In this document: positions 44,634 to 56,095 of the stretch, piece by piece
How the letters are laid out: every line of letters begins with the position of its first letter
Position numbering within the stretch: the stretch's first letter is position 1
Assembly (NCBI GenBank): GCA_029204225.1
Contig: MU831885.1
Span: 1-64,000, forward strand
Direction: 5' to 3'
From: Diphasiastrum complanatum
Lineage: Eukaryota > Streptophyta > Lycopodiopsida > Lycopodiales > Lycopodiaceae
DNA length: 64,000 nt
The notes under the pieces: generated by a model
Seen by the model: the letters and a program-made list of their open reading frames with translations, nothing else
Database searches by the model: none
Told to the model about the DNA's origin: nothing
Made by a program: the position numbers and the translations under genes

Positions 44634-46320
44634 CTATGAAGATTTGAGCATTGATCTTGATATAACTCCAAGATTAGATCTATGCTTGATGAAAGCATTT
44701 TTGCTCAAAGGCTTGGTGAGTAGATCGGCAATACAAGAGGACGAGTTGACATGCTCCAAATAGATTTCTCCTCCAATAAGCTTTTCTCTCACAAAATGGT
44801 GTGCCACTTCTATGTGCTTGTCTCTTGCATGAAATATGGGATTATTGGCAAGAGCTTGGGCCGAGATGTTATCACACTTGATCATTGGTAGATCATCCTC
44901 CTTGATGCACTTTAGTTCCATTAATAACCTCTTGATCCAAAGCACTTCTTTGGTAGTTATAGTGAGTGCTTTGTACTCGGCCTCACATGAAGAAAGAGAT
45001 ATAGTATCTTGCTTTTTGGAAAGCCAAGATATTAGATTGCCTCCAAGAAAGATAGTGTATGCACTAATAGACTTCGATACATCTTGTCACTTGCAAAGTC
45101 CGAATCCGAGTAGCCAATAATGGATAGATCTTCACTTTTATAGAGTAGACCATAATCACAAGATGAAGATACATATCTTAGAATCCTCTTGGCCATCTTC
45201 CAATGATGGATCTTAGGATCTTGCATAAATTGACTCAATTTGTGCACACAAAAACTAAGATTGGGCCTAGTAATGGTAAGCCAAATCAAGGAGCCTACAA
45301 GACTCCTAAAAAGTGTGATGTCCTCAAAGGATCTTTCATCACCTTTATTAGGATCTTTACAATTTGCTCCATTGGAGTATCTATGCTCTTAGAATTTTCC
45401 ATATGGAATTTTTTCAACATAGAGTGAGCATATCTAGATTGGCATATAAAGACATGATTTTCATAAAAATCAATTTCTAGGCCTAGGATGTAATGTATCT
45501 CTCCTAGATCTTGCATTTTAAACTCACATCCAAGTGCTAGCTTGGTTTCATCAACTAGCTTGATACAACTTCCACAAAGAATAATGTCATCAACATAAAT
45601 TAGAAGAATGACAATATTGCTATCAACAAACTTTAGATACATGGAAGGATCATAGTCACTAAGAGTAAATCCTAGTGAGATAAGAAAAGAGTTAAGTCTT
45701 GAATACCATGATCTTGGTGCTTGCTTGAGTCCATAAAGACTTTTGAAGAGCAAGCACACTTTGGACTCATCCTTGATGAATCCTTGAGGTTGTTCCATAT
45801 AGATCTCCTCCTCAAGATAACCATTTAGAAAAGCATTGGATACATCTAATTGGAACACCTTCCACTTGAAAAAACAAGCAAGAGAAATAAGAATTCTTAT
45901 TGTCACCATCTTTGCAACGGGTGCAAAGGTCTCCTCATAATCAAGACCATGGATTTGAGCAAATCCTTTGGCACATAATCTTGCTTTATGCTTGTTGATG
46001 GTGCCATCATGATTGAACTTCATCCGAAATACCCACTTGCAACCAATCACATGCTTGTTGGATGGAGGATCCACAAGCTCCCAAGTATTGTTGGTGATCA
46101 ATGCATCATACTCTTGCTTCATGGCATCATACCACTCCTTGGTATTGAGTGCCTCTTGTACATTCTTTGGCTCTTCATGAGAGACATAAAAAACATAATT
46201 AGTGGAATCAAGATCCACTTGTTTGCCTTTGTCAACATATGAGAGCCTCTTAGGCTCGGATCTATCTCTCATGGATCTTCTTGGTGAAAAAATTCAAGGA
46301 GAGTCTTCTTCAAATCTCGA
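44634..46320 (-). pseudogene. Copia RT-RNase H part of the full-length element
   Basis: After two stops in the integrase-RT linker (TAA near 46,358, TGA near 46,290) the frame gives an intact-looking RT: GCKWVFRMKFNHDGTINKHK, FQLDVSNAFLNGYL, SLYGLKQAPRSWY and the catalytic LLIYVDDIIL. A frameshift at about 45,295 is followed by WLTITRPNLSFCVHKLSQFM, then another at about 45,075 by ISWLSKKQDTISLSSCEAEY and CDNISAQALANNPIFHARDK of RNase H, ending RSNLGVISRSMLKSS beside the LTR. Domain order and motifs are complete; only the frame is broken. Confidence 0.93.
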
Positions 46321-46359
46321 CCCCATTACATCATGATTGTCTTCAAAATCAATAATTGA

Positions 46360-48675
46360 TTATGCATCCATAGATTTCTTGATCTCGGCCTCTTCAAATG
46401 ATGAGTGTTGATCTTCATGAAAGACAACATCTCTACTTTCAATAACTTGAGAAGTAGTGAGTATAAAGACTCTATAGGCCTTCTTGGTGGATGAGTATCC
46501 AACCATGATCCCTTTGCATGCACTAGGATCTTCCTTCTTCCTTGTTTCCAAGGGAATATGGACAAAGCATAAGCATCCAAAGACTCTAAGGTGATCAACC
46601 TTAGGCTTCTTCAAAAATAAGATTTCATATGGTGACTTTCCTCCAAGAGCTATATGTGGGAGCCTATTGCAAAGATAATTTGCACAATTAATGGCTTCTC
46701 CCCAGAAATCTTTGGGCAAAGATGCCTCAATTCTCATAGATTTTGCACATTCACATAGAGATCTATTCTTTCTCTCGGCCGCTCCATTTTGAGATGGAGA
46801 GTAGGCACAAGAAAACTCTCTTTTAATGCCTTCAAGCTCACAAAAATCTTGAAATTTATTGGAGATATATTCACCACCTCCATCACTTCTAAGAGCATTA
46901 ATCTTGAATGAGAATTGTTTCTCTACATAAGCTTTGAAAATAAGGAAATGATCAAACACCATAGATTTTGAAGCAAGAAGATATATCCAAGTGAATCTTG
47001 TGTAATCATCAATGAAAGTAACAAAACAAGTGGCTCCTCCCTTGCTTGTAGTTGATGATAAATGCACGTCCGAGTGGATTAACTCCAAAGGATGCTTGCT
47101 TTTGATAGAAGATCTTGTAAATGGCTTTTTGTGAGATTTAGCAATAGCACAAGCCTCACAAGGCTTGATCTTCTTGGAGAATGACTTTGGCAAGCCAATA
47201 GCTTTGGATTCTTTGATCATAGAGAGCATGGATTTGTAGTTGGAATGTCCCAACCTCCTATGCCATAATTCCTCCATAGAGAGCTTGTTCACAAGAGCAA
47301 CATTACAAGCATTCACATACTCATTTGGATCTAGTTTATAGATGCCACAAAATCTAGATCCTAATGCAAGTATCTCATCATTCTTCTTGATAGTGCAAGT
47401 ATCAACATTGAATTTTACATCAAGGCCATTATCAAGCAATTGGCCAACACTAATAAGATTCTTGGTAAGCTTAGGTACATAAAGAACTTTAGAGAGAGAA
47501 AGAACTTTAGAGAATGCAAGCTTCAAGGGAATGTTCCCTATGCCTTCAATAGGACATTCAAAATCATTTGCAGTGTATATTGATTTCTTTACTCCATCAT
47601 AAGGTGCAATAGAAGAGAAAGAGTCCTTGGAGCTACACATATGTGAAGAGGCTCCACTATCAATATACCATAGGCCGTCCTTCTTGAAAGGAGTAGATGA
47701 GAAACTAGAGACCATAAGAGATCCCTCTCCATCACTTGCAATAGTGTCTTCCTTCTCGTTGGTAATATTGGCTTGCTTGAGTTGATTCTTCTTTTTGAAG
47801 AAATTGGTGGCATAATGACCTTTCTTGCCACAATAAAAGCACTTGATCTTCTTCTTCTTCTTGAGCTTGGATGATGAAGCATTAGAGGAATCATCTTCCT
47901 CCTCATCTTTGTCTTTGGATTTGACTTTTTCCTTGCTTGAGGATTGTTGATGTTGGTTCTTGCTCCTCTCTTTGTGCTTATCCTTGGCAAAGAGAGCTTT
48001 GCCATCATTATGAGTGAGAGAAAGCTTGTCCATCCTCAAGAGCTTGTACTCTTGTCTTGATTCTTTTGAAATTAGCACACTTTGGAGAGCCTCCAAACTT
48101 GGTAGCTCCTCCTTAATGGCATAGGATTGGACAAGGTTATCAAATTCACTTCTCAAGCCATTGAGAATGACTTGAACTAGCTCATTTTGATTGATGGAAT
48201 CACCAATGCAAGCAAGCTCTCTATGAATATCTTTTACTCTCAAAACATAACTAGATGCACTCTCATCACTCTTTTGGCTACTTTGAAAGATTTGATTCCT
48301 AAGAGTGAGAAGCCTAGAGGTATTCTTAGCCTCATAGATAGTCTTGAGACAATCCCAGGCTTCTTTGGCTGTTGTACAAGTACCTATCTCCCTCAATATC
48401 TCATTAGAGACATTCATCTTAATGTAGTGGAGAGCCATCCTAGCTCTCTTTTTGTATTTTTGAGCCTCTTGAAGAACTTGTGGTTCTTCTTTAAGGCCAA
48501 GAACTATGTCCATCACGTCTTGAAGGATCAAGATGGACTCCATCCTCATTTTCCAAATTGAATAATTTGAAGTGGTCAATCTTTCACTTGGTTCCAACAA
48601 GGATGAACCCATTGAAGACATTTGAAGTGAAGAAAACTCAAATGATGAACAGTAAATGCTGTTACACACTTTCAA
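46360..48675 (-). CDS. Copia gag-protease-integrase, open for 771 codons
   Basis: The frame opens at 48,675, but the family-like start is the inner ATG at 48,621 (MSSMGSSLLEPSERL). Numbered from 48,675: gag 19-270, zinc knuckle 279-292 as CFYCGKKGHYATNF, in which the last Cys of CX2CX4HX4C is Phe. The protease active site is DSG at 339-341 (WYIDSGASSHMC). GAG-pre-integrase zinc ligands are WHRRLGH (471-477) and CEAC (506-509). Integrase D536 (HSDV), D598 (RSDGGGEY) and E634 (NGAAERKN) keep the DD35E spacing. The integrase end reads VFGCLCFVHIP and VIESRDVVFHED. A TAA then stops translation before RT. A lysine-rich stretch of about 30 residues precedes the knuckle. Confidence 0.93.
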   Translation of the reverse strand: MKVCNSIYCSSFEFSSLQMSSMGSSLLEPSERLTTSNYSIWKMRMESILILQDVMDIVLGLKEEPQVLQEAQKYKKRARMALHYIKMNVSNEILREIGTCTTAKEAWDCLKTIYEAKNTSRLLTLRNQIFQSSQKSDESASSYVLRVKDIHRELACIGDSINQNELVQVILNGLRSEFDNLVQSYAIKEELPSLEALQSVLISKESRQEYKLLRMDKLSLTHNDGKALFAKDKHKERSKNQHQQSSSKEKVKSKDKDEEEDDSSNASSSKLKKKKKIKCFYCGKKGHYATNFFKKKNQLKQANITNEKEDTIASDGEGSLMVSSFSSTPFKKDGLWYIDSGASSHMCSSKDSFSSIAPYDGVKKSIYTANDFECPIEGIGNIPLKLAFSKVLSLSKVLYVPKLTKNLISVGQLLDNGLDVKFNVDTCTIKKNDEILALGSRFCGIYKLDPNEYVNACNVALVNKLSMEELWHRRLGHSNYKSMLSMIKESKAIGLPKSFSKKIKPCEACAIAKSHKKPFTRSSIKSKHPLELIHSDVHLSSTTSKGGATCFVTFIDDYTRFTWIYLLASKSMVFDHFLIFKAYVEKQFSFKINALRSDGGGEYISNKFQDFCELEGIKREFSCAYSPSQNGAAERKNRSLCECAKSMRIEASLPKDFWGEAINCANYLCNRLPHIALGGKSPYEILFLKKPKVDHLRVFGCLCFVHIPLETRKKEDPSACKGIMVGYSSTKKAYRVFILTTSQVIESRDVVFHEDQHSSFEEAEIKKSMDA

Positions 48676-49366
48676 TAGGATCCAATAATTGAGTACTATC
48701 TCCTCCTATAAAAGATCTTACAACAATTTGTGAATTGATTCTCACTAGCTACTCAAATCTCTCTAAAACAAGATCTATTTCACATCAAATGATGGAGTAT
48801 AGGAAAAGTTAGGATCTAACACTCTTAGCACGTGTGAAATACACTAAGAAACCAAATTTGACTCAAATACAATGATATTGCATGAAACAAAATGGCTAAG
48901 ATCTCAAAACAGTGCCTAGATCACATATAGATGAGATTGGCAAGCATACAGCTGTGATTTTGGATCAACCAAGCAATCTCTTGACCAAACCAAATGTGTC
49001 CACCCAGGTCTAGGTGCCCTACCTAACCCTCTTCAAAATCTTATAACTTTTGATTGGCTCAACCAAATGGAATGAAATTGATTGCAACAGAAACTAGACA
49101 AAAATAGCTTCAAAACAAGCTATCAAGCAAGATAAATGGATCAAACATGAGAGAGAACTTCCAAAATGAAATTGGATGTTCCTCACACGTGTCTAAGCAC
49201 CTGATTCTGTACAGTACCAGGTCATACCCAATCAATGTCCTTTTGATCTCTTTTGATCCAAGATTGAACAAGATAGCTAGGAAAATGGGCCTTGACAACT
49301 TCTAGCTCAAGATTGATGAGATTTTTTTCACTTAGATGGATCAAAATTCATGGTAACCTTAGGTAG

Positions 49367-49378
49367 GCTCTGATACCA
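49367..49378 (-). other. Primer-binding site of the full-length copia
   Basis: Minus-strand TGGTATCAGAGC immediately follows the 5' LTR terminus CAACA; it is the exact plant initiator Met-tRNA PBS. Confidence 0.95.
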
Positions 49379-50115
49379 TGTTGAATTTCACACGTGTGGA
49401 CTGTCCACTACATGTACTTGTGATCTCCTAAGGTGTGTAGATGCACCAAGATCAAGACTAGATTGAGATTCAAGATCAATCTTGAATCCTATGGCAAAAA
49501 CACACTACTACATGCATTCAATCACTTCCAACTCTCACTCACATGTGTGGGAAGTATTCAAAAAATAATCTAAGTAAAAACAAGTTGCTCTCCTCGGGTA
49601 GAGAGAGAAAATGCATCATGAGCTCTCGGGTAGAGAGAGAAAGCTAGAAATTCAATAACTCACAAAATCTATGAAATCACCAAATCAATTAGCTTCAAAA
49701 TGAGGAGTACAATGATACTAGTAGGTCCACGAGCTACCACTATGCTTAACTATGATTGGACCATATTTTGTCACCTCTTGATCCTATTGGATCATTGATC
49801 TATGCACCTCTTAATTCTATTGGACTATATTCAAGCACACCTCAATTTCCTATTGGACCTCACAAGGTTCCACCTCTAAATCCTATTGGACCTCTTGGAA
49901 TTCATCAAACAAAAACTTTACACCTGTCTACACTCTAACTAGCAAGTGTTTAGCCTCTTACTCTATTTTGGCTCAATAGTGACATTACAAGTGGAAATGC
50001 ATAATTTGCCATCTATGCCAAATTTATTCCTATCAACATCCTACACCTAGATGCTTGATGTAAAAAACATAAGACCCCTATATCTAACATAGATAATCTT
50101 TTTCAATTCTTCACA
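49379..50115 (-). repeat. 5' LTR of the full-length copia
   Basis: Same length and ends as the 3' LTR. Differences seen by eye are C/T or A/G only, for example ACATGTGTGG versus ACACGTGTGG and CACCTGTCTA versus CACTTGTCTA. This LTR would provide the promoter for minus-strand transcription. Confidence 0.97.
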
Positions 50116-50400
50116 CTTAGATGCATTTTAGAAAAATCCAAAACAAGTTTGGCAGCTTCATATTGTGAATCAAAAATTTCCACTACATTAGCTATTGAAA
50201 TCATCCTAGATGGATGTACATATCTATTTCCAAATTGTGCAACTACTTTATTAGTTCTCCTTCTTGATGAAAAATAGAAGTTTAGGTATGATTTCCTTTC
50301 TATGATATATTCTTTAGGTAGGTATTTATCAATTCTCAAATGCCATGCATGAGGAGCTTGTTTCAAATTCTATAAAGTTTTCTTCAACTCACAAACATAC
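50116..50400 (-). pseudogene. Retroelement pol remnant, right of the copia insertion
   Basis: Next to the copia, the minus strand reads EAAKLVLDFSKMHLS, which joins in frame with CELSKILNSLDLDQEQ at 43,873 when one target copy is removed; this is the segment just before gypsy RT. Farther right, about 50,280-50,400, the frame reads LKQAPHAWHLRIDKYL, which is the copia RT motif YGLKQAPRAW. A copia-gypsy junction therefore seems to lie in between, from an older insertion or recombination. Confidence 0.65.
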
Positions 50401-51606
50401 ACTACAAGCTAGTAGAGGTTTTTCACTACTTTTTTGGAATAGTTTTACAAAAGATAGCCAAAAATTGGGGTGCAAGTAGTGCAAGGCTTCCATTCCTTGA
50501 CTAATGTTGATATAAGCCTCAAAATCATTTTTCATATGGTCCTTTAAATTAGATTTTTTTTTTCAATACTCATTTTGAGGATTATATTCGACGCTGATAA
50601 AAAAATTGCAAACCTTGATATAAGCCTTAGTATATTACAAGATAGATTATAATTTGCTTATCAACATTGAATAATTTGATTTTCTATCAGTAATAGGGCC
50701 CATATATAAGTGAAACCAAAATGTGATATACTATATAACAATATATCATGATCCTATGTAATTATCTAATTCACACATAACCTATATTTGTGTGATGCCA
50801 ATTATCAAATAAATAAGTATAGCGACCAATATAGTGGGAATCTATTCACGCTACTCGAGGCTTGGTTGCCATTTAAAGCTGAGTCCCCTCTTGAAAGAAG
50901 CTCGATGTATGGTCAAGACTGGTTGTGATCCTTCACCAAAGATTAGATGCCAATCTAGCAAGATAGATACAACACTTCATCCACCAAACTAAATGAGTCC
51001 GTCTCTACCTCTATCCAGATTTTCCCTATAACTTCATTATTAATAAGCTAATATTCACTAGTTGATGGCGATGGTGACAATGGGATAAATGATCGAACAT
51101 GTGTATCATGCGATGTCGAATCATTTGATGATGATGCATCATAATTGATAAGATCGTCATTTGCTTGAAAAGCATGCAACTCATCAATGTCCTCTGACTG
51201 AGACTTATCATCTTCATAATCTTGTTCAAGTCCTAAAATTGGCCACATGTCCTCCATGACATCTCTACCCTAAAATATTCTTATACTATGATGAACAACT
51301 TGACTCACATACCACCATATGGGATTTGAATGGTCAAGGTGAAAGATCACATGTATTTATCACCATAAACATTGACTTAATAAGTATATCTATGTTATTG
51401 AGTACATAGACATACTTACAATTTTTATATAGAGGATCAACTAATCAACACACAAAGGCCATTGATTATAACTACATGAGCACATTTTACGTACCTGCTC
51501 ACATTATTGAGAAAAAATAAATGCATTATGTTGATGTACAAAGCTTGGTGAGGTTAATAGAAGCATAGCAGCTCTCATCTTTCATGATAGTCGAATTAGG
51601 ACCATT
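50401..51606 (-). other. AT-rich stretch with one unidentified acidic frame
   Basis: A minus-strand frame at 51,048-51,257 follows an acceptor-like ATATTTTAG and encodes MEDMWPILGLEQDYEDDKSQ and a Ser/Asp-rich end (SFIPLSPSPSTSEY). It could be a last exon, but no family is recognised. The rest shows nothing. Confidence 0.3.
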
Positions 51607-53370
51607 ACAAATAAGCTTAAACATTTTACATCAAACATAAAAAAGCTGAATTGCCTAATTCCAACTTCCAAGGCATCATGGATTGTCCCACAATAATCGA
51701 GTTGAGAAAAGGCTAGGTTGAGAAAATTGTGCTTGCTTGACTCTCTTGAGTGAAATTTGCCATGACTCCACAATCATATGTGTTTTTATTTTTATCAATA
51801 CACTCCACTCGAAAATATTATGCATGCATCCACAACGCATTGTGTTTTTGTACTAAACAAGAAATAACAAAAGGTGTTAGTGAAATAAATTTTGATGGAT
51901 GACATGTGCCAACCCATGCTGAATATATATCAATCAAATGCATAAAACTACTAGTTAAATATGTGAGCAGTTTATTAAAAAAAAAATTGCATCCCCTTGC
52001 AAATTCATGCTCTCTCTTTGTTACTTCCTAGTTATTAGTTGTGGCTTGTCTAAAGACAGGCAATCAAGTGTTATGTACTAGGGAAAAAGAGCAAGATCAT
52101 GTAGGTATGGTTGTCTTCTATGCCTTCTCCTAAATGTGGCTCAAGTAGTTGCTCTATGAGCTTTGGCTCTTTCATATCTCGAAATCCACTTTTTTTTTCT
52201 TGATTTTTAAAATGCAAAACTTATTCACCTTCTCCCTTGAGAACTCACTCATTTTTCTTATCACTTCATTTTCTTGACAAACTTCTCCAACAAGACACAA
52301 TTAGCATATAGAGAATTAACACTAAATAGAGCTTTAGGCATAGATTAATCTAAAATATTCAAGAATTACCTATAGGCTCACATTTTTACATATCCTAGTT
52401 TTGGCATTGTCTAATGGAAGATTTTATAGATTGATGTTAGCAAATTATCAATGTCCTTGTGCATGTTATTGGCAAAATTCATCTTGATACAAATAAGCTT
52501 AAACATTTTACATCAAACATAAAAAAGCTGAATTGCCTAATTCCAACTTCCAAGGCATCATGGATTGTCCCACAATAATCGAGTTGAGAAAAGGCTAGGT
52601 TGAGAAAATTGTGCTTGCTTGACTCTCTTGAGTGAAATTTGCCATGACTCCACAATCATATGTGTTTTTATTTTTATCAATACACTCCACTCGAAAATAT
52701 TATGCATGCATCCACAACGCATTGTGTTTTTGTACTAAACAAGAAATAACAAAAGGTGTTAGTGAAATAAATTTTGATGGATGACATGTGCCAACCCATG
52801 CTGAATATATATCAATCAAATGCATAAAACTACTAGTTAAATATGTGAGCAGTTTATTAAAAAAAAAATTGCATCCCCTTGCAAATTCATGCTCTCTCTT
52901 TGTTACTTCCTAGTTATTAGTTGTGGCTTGTCTAAAGACAGGCAATCAAGTGTTATGTACTAGGGAAAAAGAGCAAGATCATGTAGGTATGGTTGTCTTC
53001 TATGCCTTCTCCTAAATGTGGCTCAAGTAGTTGCTCTATGAGCTTTGGCTCTTTCATATCTCGAAATCCACTTTTTTTTTCTTGATTTTTAAAATGCAAA
53101 ACTTATTCACCTTCTCCCTTGAGAACTCACTCATTTTTCTTATCACTTCATTTTCTTGACAAACTTCTCCAACAAGACACAATTAGCATATAGAGAATTA
53201 ACACTAAATAGAGCTTTAGGCATAGATTAATCTAAAATATTCAAGAATTACCTATAGGCTCACATTTTTACATATCCTAGTTTTGGCATTGTCTAATGGA
53301 AGATTTTATAGATTGATGTTAGCAAATTATCAATGTCCTTGTGCATGTTATTGGCAAAATTCATCTTGAT
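51607..53370. repeat. 882-bp direct tandem duplication, apparently perfect
   Basis: 51,607-52,488 and 52,489-53,370 read the same throughout, including a run of ten A and a run of nine T, which usually change quickly. The unit breaks at a 4-bp TACA shared by the left edge (ATTACAAATAAG), the junction (GATACAAATAAG) and the right edge (GATACATAAAA), a sign of microhomology-mediated duplication. No gene is recognised inside. An assembly artefact is possible. Confidence 0.9.
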
Positions 53371-53589
53371 ACATAAAAAAATGTTCGAGATATTATCCAC
53401 ATTTTTCTCCAATGAGAGTATGTTCAGGCTCCCAAGGATTACTGCAAAATCAAAGTAACGATCTATTAGATAAATGAAAGACACTCAAAGCATGCAATGA
53501 TATAGCATAAAAAAATATTATAAAAAGGAATATCTTATAATTAAAGAACTTACTTAATATGATAACAAATTATTATGTACTTAACAAGT

Positions 53590-53706
53590 GTGCATCCAAC
53601 AAATAACCATTGTGATAAACCTCTCATTGCTTTCCTTGAAAAGTGTTGTGCATCTAGCAAATAAGCATTGTGATAAGTTCTCATTGCTTCCCTTGATGGA
53701 ATGCAA
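53590..53706. repeat. 59-bp tandem pair
   Basis: TGCATCCAACAAATAACCATTGTGATAA at 53,590 recurs as TGCATCTAGCAAATAAGCATTGTGATAA 59 bp later, followed in both by CTCATTGCTT-CCTTGA. Confidence 0.75.
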
Positions 53707-53794
53707 GATGAAATTGCTAAGAACAAATAGTTCTCTTCTTGAGTCCCTTGCAATTCACAGATTGGGGGAGTTGTAGTCACGTCTCTATGACAAG

Positions 53795-54070
53795 TTAACT
53801 TATTGAGGACTTCTTATTCTTCAATTCTTCATAGTTATTTATTTCAAAATATATGCCACAATCAATTTCATCTTTTTTTTTGACAACACTAATGGCATTA
53901 GATATATCTTTCTCAAACTTTAGATAATGTTCAGAGTCTATAAATGTTGTTGGAGGGGGAGGATGAAGAGTGAGTGTAGTCTCAATACTAGTTGGGGCAA
54001 GAGTAGGATGTACAATATTTATAGGATTTTCCAAAATGGACGTTGTGGGAGCTTCAACTTTCAATTTCAC
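53795..54070 (-). other. Unidentified minus-strand frame
   Basis: An open frame of about 91 codons (MKLKVEAPTTSILENPINIV; then TLAPTSIETTLTLHPPPPTT, with a Lys/Glu-rich end). No known domain, no splice or promoter evidence. It overlaps the likely upstream part of the plus-strand gypsy remnant and may be its antisense shadow. Confidence 0.2.
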
Positions 54071-54189
54071 ATGATTCCTTTTATCATGGCCCTAATGGGG
54101 GTTTGGACCATTAGGGGATACATTGGACATAGATATTAGGCCTAATCTGGATAGTAGTCGAGTAGGACCATGGGGTCACACCCGCATGC

Positions 54190-55478
54190 AGGACTGGGAA
54201 GAAGTATAAGAAAAAATCTAAAACATCAGTAAGGGATGCCTTCAAGCAGGGCTTATATTTCAATTGTGGCAAAGCAGGGCATTTAACTAAAGAGTGTCTA
54301 CAGAAGAACAAGTCCTTATCAGACCTATGATCTACCATCAAGTAAAATGCAAATTCGGATGTTGTTAATGCTCCTTGTGAGTGTCAATTTAGTACATTAT
54401 CTTTTAGTCCTCACAATTTGTTTCGTATTAGGGTCAAATTGTTAGGAAAAGATGTGAATGTGTTGTTTGACTCTAGTAGTACTCATAACTTCATTAATTC
54501 TCAACTTGTGTAGAGACTCCGGGTGCCTACCAAGCCAAGTGACCACGATACATGGTTAAGCTTGCTTCAGGGTTGAACACTGAAGTTTTAGATATCATGA
54601 TTCTGGAAATGGAATTGAATCTGTAGGGTTATGTTAAGAAGATTAATATTCATATGCTAAATCTGGGCCAATAAGATGTAATTTTGGGTTACGAGTGGTT
54701 ATTCAATAAATCTGACAGTTTTTTAATTGATTTTAAGAAACATAAGTTAGAGTTTTTTGATAGTAATGGTAAATGTGTATCTATTTTTGGAAACGATACT
54801 TGTACTCAGTTTCTGATGATTTCATCAATGGAATTGTTAAAGAAATCCCACAATTTCAAATGATACTATCAACTTTTAAAATCTAGCTTAAGTGGAATTG
54901 TATCTGATTCTTCTAATGGGAATGATAGTTCTAATTCAATTATTGATAGTAATTTCATTGTGAATGATCAATATCAATGTTGTAATCTAGCTCAAGTGGA
55001 ATAATGGTTTCTGATTCTTCTAATGGGAATGATAATTCTAATTCAATTACTTATGGTAGTTTCATTGTGAATGATGAATATCAGTGTTGTAACTTAGATC
55101 GTGAGCATGAAGAGAAACAATTATTAGCAGATTTTAAGCAAAAAATGTGTGATGTGTTTCCTAGTGAACTACCACATGGTCTACCACTGTCAAGGCCAAT
55201 AGATCATAGGATAGAATTAAATCCAGGTAGTCAATCAACCATATCGGTTTAGTTTGAAGGAAGAGGAGGAAGTGACTTGGCAAATTGAGGAAAGGGGTAT
55301 CTTCGTATGGGTCACATTTGGCCTAGTAAGTCTCCATGTAGAGCACCCGTTCTTCTAAAGGACAAGAAAGATGTTACTTTTCAGATGTGATGTGTGTAGA
55401 CTATAAAGGGCTAAATAAATTTATTGTTAAAAACAAATATCCATAGCCTAGAATGGACGATCTAGTTGATCCGTGCTA
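54190..55478 (+). pseudogene. Ty3/gypsy gag end - protease - RT start, decayed
   Basis: The plus strand shows a basic stretch, then a zinc knuckle with its first Cys replaced by Tyr (YFNCGKAGHLTKEC). A retropepsin region follows (VNVLFDSSSTHNFINSQLV, with DSS where DSG/DTG is expected, then GYEWLFNKSDSFLIDFKKHK), and the entry of RT (CDVFPSELPHGLPLSRPIDH, IELNPGSQSTISV; GHIWPSKSPCRAPVLL; CVDYKGLNKFIVKNKYP). Several stops and frameshifts interrupt it. The RT is cut at about 55,478, where unrelated tandem repeats begin. The family is related to the gypsy around 43.6/50.1 kb. Confidence 0.85.
54883..55090 (+). repeat. 104-bp tandem duplication inside the gypsy pol
   Basis: CTAGCTTAAGTGGAAT at 54,883 and CTAGCTCAAGTGGAAT at 54,987 start two units that share TCTGATTCTTCTAATGGGAA and TTTCATTGTGAATGAT. 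As 104 is not a multiple of three, the duplication shifts the reading frame between protease and RT. Confidence 0.85.
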
Positions 55479-55482
55479 CTAT

Positions 55483-56078
55483 GAGAGACAGAGATGATAG
55501 TGAATCTTATCAGAAAACATACGTTTGTAGAGAGCTCTTCATGATCAAAGATATCATACTTTCAAAAATAGTAGGTAGTGCATTGTTGGACAATATGTAT
55601 TATAAGACTTTTGGTCTTCCATCGTTGGAAAGCAACAATGGTGCTCATTAGGCTGTTTTGCATAGATAGCACATTCATTTACTAGAGCAGATTATGCAAG
55701 CATCGCTGGTACAGTAGCGATATACTACTTTACAAGTGCTCACATATGACTATAAGTAATATGTGTCACTGCTAAACTGTGAGAGACAGAGATGATAGCG
55801 AATCTTATCAAAAAACATACATTTGTAGAGAGCTCTTCATGATCAAAGATATCATACTTTCAAAAATAGCAGGTGGTGCATCGTTGGACAATATGTATTA
55901 TAAGACTTTTGGTATTCCATCGCTGGAAAGCAACGATGGTGCTCATTAAGTTGTTTTGCATAGATAGCACATTCATTTACCAGAGCAGATAATGCAAGCA
56001 TTGAAAATACAGTAGCGATATACTACTTTACAAGTGCTCACGTATGACTATAAGTAGTATGTGTCACAAGCCATAATA
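55483..56078. repeat. 298-bp tandem pair
   Basis: GAGAGACAGAGATGATAG at 55,483 recurs at 55,781, and the two units match almost throughout (GAGAGCTCTTCATGATCAAA, CAATATGTATTATAAGACTT). It replaces the expected gypsy RT from 55,478 on. Several AGCGATGG/CCATCGCTGG words lie inside. Confidence 0.88.
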
Positions 56079-56095
56079 AGTATTATGTGTCACAA

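Larger units (their letters stand above)
43879..50115 (-). mobile_element. Full-length Ty1/copia retrotransposon (6,237 bp)
   Basis: Two 737-bp LTRs (43,879-44,615 and 49,379-50,115) in the same orientation, TG...CA ends, a 5-bp target duplication CTTAG on both sides (43,874-43,878 and 50,116-50,120), a PBS next to the 5' LTR and a purine tract next to the 3' LTR. By eye the LTRs differ at about nine positions (about 1.2 percent), all transitions and no indels. Gag, protease, integrase, RT and RNase H are all present in copia order on the minus strand but are split by two stops and two frameshifts. This is the youngest element in the window; it sits in an old gypsy pol. Confidence 0.97.
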
